From contig SJOL01005610.1 in the NCBI GenBank assembly GCA_004794785.1, positions 142,098 through 206,097 of the forward strand: a stretch of 64,000 nt of DNA. The letters run 5' to 3'. The translations under genes were made by a program, and so were the position numbers. Below are positions 61,301 through 64,000 of the stretch, one piece after another; the first letter of the stretch is position 1; the number at the start of each line of letters is the position of its first letter. This DNA comes from Opisthorchis felineus. Its lineage: Eukaryota > Platyhelminthes > Trematoda > Opisthorchiida > Opisthorchiidae. Below the pieces are notes generated by a model that worked only from the letters and a program-made list of their open reading frames with translations, made no database searches and was not told the DNA's origin.

Positions 61301-63224
61301 CAAGTAGAGCAAAGTGGAAGTCATGAAGTTATAAAAACTATAGATGCGAAAGACTTCAAAAACGTAAGAATGATTAGGCAACTAAATTGAGTAAAGGACA
61401 AAAATCTATCTGGTCAAATCGCTTTGTATTTTTGGAACACATAATATTATAGAAATAAATTAGATGCATCATAAAGTCAGCAATATAGGAAATTCGATCA
61501 GTATCCTACTAAGATATGGTTTTAAGTTTCATTTATAGAAATAGTGCTGGCAGTTGGCGTACTAATGCAGAAAATCTGGCATTCAGACAACTTCCAGAAA
61601 CATTTGTGCACCAAAAGGTCTATGGATTTTTAATGACGCGGCCATCTTTGCTATCCAAAAAGTCAGATTTGCACACCTGGACTACGATAACTTTGACTGA
61701 AACAAAGTAGCCTCTTTGTCTACTGTACATCTAAAACATTCATGTTTTTGCTCAAGCACATATCAGTATGAAAAATCAGGCACAAATGGTTGACTTACAA
61801 AGTTAGGTTATCTTCATACTGTCGAACAATCGTCGGTATAAACATATCCTTGCTTCTGGAGGATTGAACGTGGAAGAGAGGAATACCAAACGTAACTTTT
61901 CGTAACACATCGATATGCCACACCACCACATACTTACAGCTGATATATGTTACTTCTAAGATTCAGAGTCCAGTTAGAGTGAAAAGCAGCAGTGTTTTAC
62001 ACACAGATCACAATAGACAGCTGAATCATTCGAATATTTTCATTGAAAATTTCATCAACCAAACCACGGCACGAGATTCCATGCACTATCCCTTAGTAAT
62101 CTGGTATGCTAACTCAGTTATGGGTTGTCGGTTCACTTTGCCAGTTTTAGGAGATTCGTTAGCTTAAAATCAACAAATTTTAGTGCGCATTCGCACTTCG
62201 TATTCACATAGTGCATGTGCCCTATGACACACCATACTGTCTGATTAACAGGGGAGAGATTAGACCACAGTAGATGCTTTATGTGCTGTCAGAAGAACGA
62301 ACGTTGCTGGAGTCCGCAATCACTGTGAAGATGCATTATGCATTGTCTTGTTTCGTTCGTCTTTGATGGTTAATAGAAAGAGGATATGATGATGAACAGG
62401 GGATACTATTCTCTAAAAATGCGCATAAGTTAATTAACATTAAAATGTTCATGAATGACGGTTACGTATTACAGCAGAAGTGTGTCGACATTTGTGGTCA
62501 TTCACTTTATTTGGCTACCTCATTTGAGCTCGGTTATCGCCCACTCATGTCCGACATCTTGGTTGTTTAAATTACAACCTAAATTACAACCTGTTAAAAT
62601 TGCAACCTGTCACGTCCACGTCACGGCTCGGTCGATCGTTCCAAACCGAAACATCGTGCTATTTCTCGTCGTGCCGCTTAATTGGCTTTCTTCACTTAAG
62701 TTCGTATTACAGCCAGATACCAAATTGATACAATGTCCAAATGCAACCAGTTGCACTGTCAAGAGAAAATACCGTCTCACCATATCTCGTATTAAAACAG
62801 CTGTCGAATAGGGTCAGTAAGGATTGAGTACAACAGCTATATGTCCGTTACTCATAATGCCGTGGTCCCGAAAATCAATCGAAAAAAATGTCTCTACCCG
62901 TTCCTGGAAATCGAATTATATTCAGCAAACGTATTGGGGTTTTAGCAGTGTAAAATGTTTCTGGACACCGTCCCAAACTCTGCACTGTTTGTTCGAATTC
63001 GCTTGAGTATGATTGACGCACTTCCTGGTTGGTTCTTTACTTGCTTGTGCCTGCACATTCGTCTTCATTGTTGACGAAAACAAATGAGCCTTGCTAAATG
63101 GGCAAACTTGTCCTACAATTACGTTCAACTGTACACTGTAGAATAAGTTGATTAGTAGTCGGCGGAATTTCAGCCGAATTCGGACGGCGATTGGATGATA
63201 TTTTAAAATTAAGATTTTGTCCTC
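58399..63224. other. No recognisable gene
   Basis: Two plus-strand frames (58491-58880 and 62455-62811) are longer than average but show no motif. A few minus-strand frames are equally anonymous. Confidence 0.45.
62569..62608. repeat. Short tandem repeat, 12-bp unit, three copies
   Basis: AAATTACAACCT occurs twice in tandem. A GTTA spacer and one variant, AAATTGCAACCT, follow. Confidence 0.85.
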
Positions 63225-63420
63225 TAAGAGAAGCCGATCTATGCTGAAAAGCCGAGGAGCACTGTACAGCTGGTTCATCCTTGTTAGGCATCATCATCAG
63301 TGCGCATCCCCCGAAACTCGAAGGCGCGATCCCCCATCTAGTACTAGTCTGGATACTGAACCGTTCGGCCACGAGCGGCTGATCAGCACTGTGATCAACT
63401 CAAATCTAGACAGGAAACGG
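63225..63420 (-). mobile_element. tRNA-derived SINE-like repeat, copy B
   Basis: The minus-strand head (63378-63308) reads CTCGTGGCCGAACGGTTCAG, then CCAGAC, a variable arm, and GCCTTCGAGTTTC. The A box GGCCGAACGGTT is close to that of leucine or serine tRNAs. The body shares GAGCACTGTACAGCTG and TTCATCCTTG with copy A at 3725-3930 (plus-strand spelling). The acceptor stem is not preserved. Confidence 0.6.
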
Positions 63421-64000
63421 TTAATTGTCTCGCCTTGTAACGGGATGCTGTCACCACAGATCCTGCAATGCCTCTCACCCATGCAGATTGTAAGTCGATG
63501 GCTACACACTCTTCAATGAAAAAGTGCTTATGCAGGGCAACCAGGCAGCATAGGAATTTGGGAACGTAATGTCCAAGATGACGGATTTCGGACTGGAAGA
63601 CTCAACTTTCATGGACTCACTCCAGCAGCCAATCCAGTAAAAATCAACTTTTACGACTGCTCAACGGATCAGTGAACGAGGCGTTCACGTTCGGCAACAA
63701 GGTGAGGCATTTTAAATCACACCACGTCCGTTGCAACGTCCTCAAATTATAAAGTTTCAGCTATACAACACGAAGCGAATCATTCAGCAATCTTGATTAG
63801 AACGATAGATTATTTTTCTGTGTTATACATATTTCGCTATGCTCCAAGACCTCTAACTTGAAATCTCAAGTCACCTGGTGCAATGGAGCCACAGGTCTTC
63901 AGTAAATTAGCTAAACAAAGTAAATCACCTATTATATGGGAGAATCCCAGTGAAAGCATGCGATTCAATTTTTTATACACGTAAATTGTAATGGCTCATG

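Overview
This window looks like an animal nuclear genome, most probably a parasitic flatworm of the fluke (digenean) type. The reasons are low gene density, long AT-leaning non-coding stretches, RTE-like LINE remnants, a Penelope-like element (PLE) with a GIY-YIG endonuclease domain, tRNA-derived SINE-like repeats, and a metazoan-type protoporphyrinogen oxidase gene in two exons. I infer the group from repeat and protein character; no search was run, and I cannot name the species.

The only gene I can recognise with confidence is PPOX, protoporphyrinogen oxidase, the penultimate enzyme of haem synthesis. It lies on the minus strand: exon 1 at 29701-29132, a 1,376-bp intron with clean GT-AG ends, and exon 2 at 27755-26793. 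The joined frame is open and gives a 510-residue protein with FAD-binding motifs at both ends.

Most of what else can be recognised is decayed mobile DNA. Positions 14025-15775 hold a minus-strand RTE-like LINE with frameshifts. Positions 16821-17280 hold a compact inverted structure carrying two decayed hammerhead-ribozyme-like motifs. It stands directly upstream of a PLE C-terminal fragment (17384-17863). A second hammerhead-like motif follows at 18221-18261, and a third, with every core position matching, is on the minus strand at 20086-20133. Positions 33310-39390 are a dense LINE cluster: a plus-strand fragment, a nearly full-length minus-strand copy with its 5' leader, and a plus-strand fragment interrupted by about 400 bp of unrelated DNA. 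Orphan pieces of the same LINE leader occur at 19285-19760 and 46588-46990. Related SINE-like repeats stand near both ends (3725-3930 and 63225-63420), and further tRNA-like remnants lie at 54840-54912 and 58333-58398.

The rest (roughly 1-3.7 kb, 5.4-12 kb, 20-26.8 kb, 39.4-46.6 kb and 47-63 kb) shows no gene I can support. It holds simple repeats, one very recent 144-bp tandem duplication and a few short unrecognised open frames. The best candidate for an under-described system is the set of hammerhead-like ribozyme motifs tied to the PLE and to a roughly 330-bp element with terminal inverted repeats.
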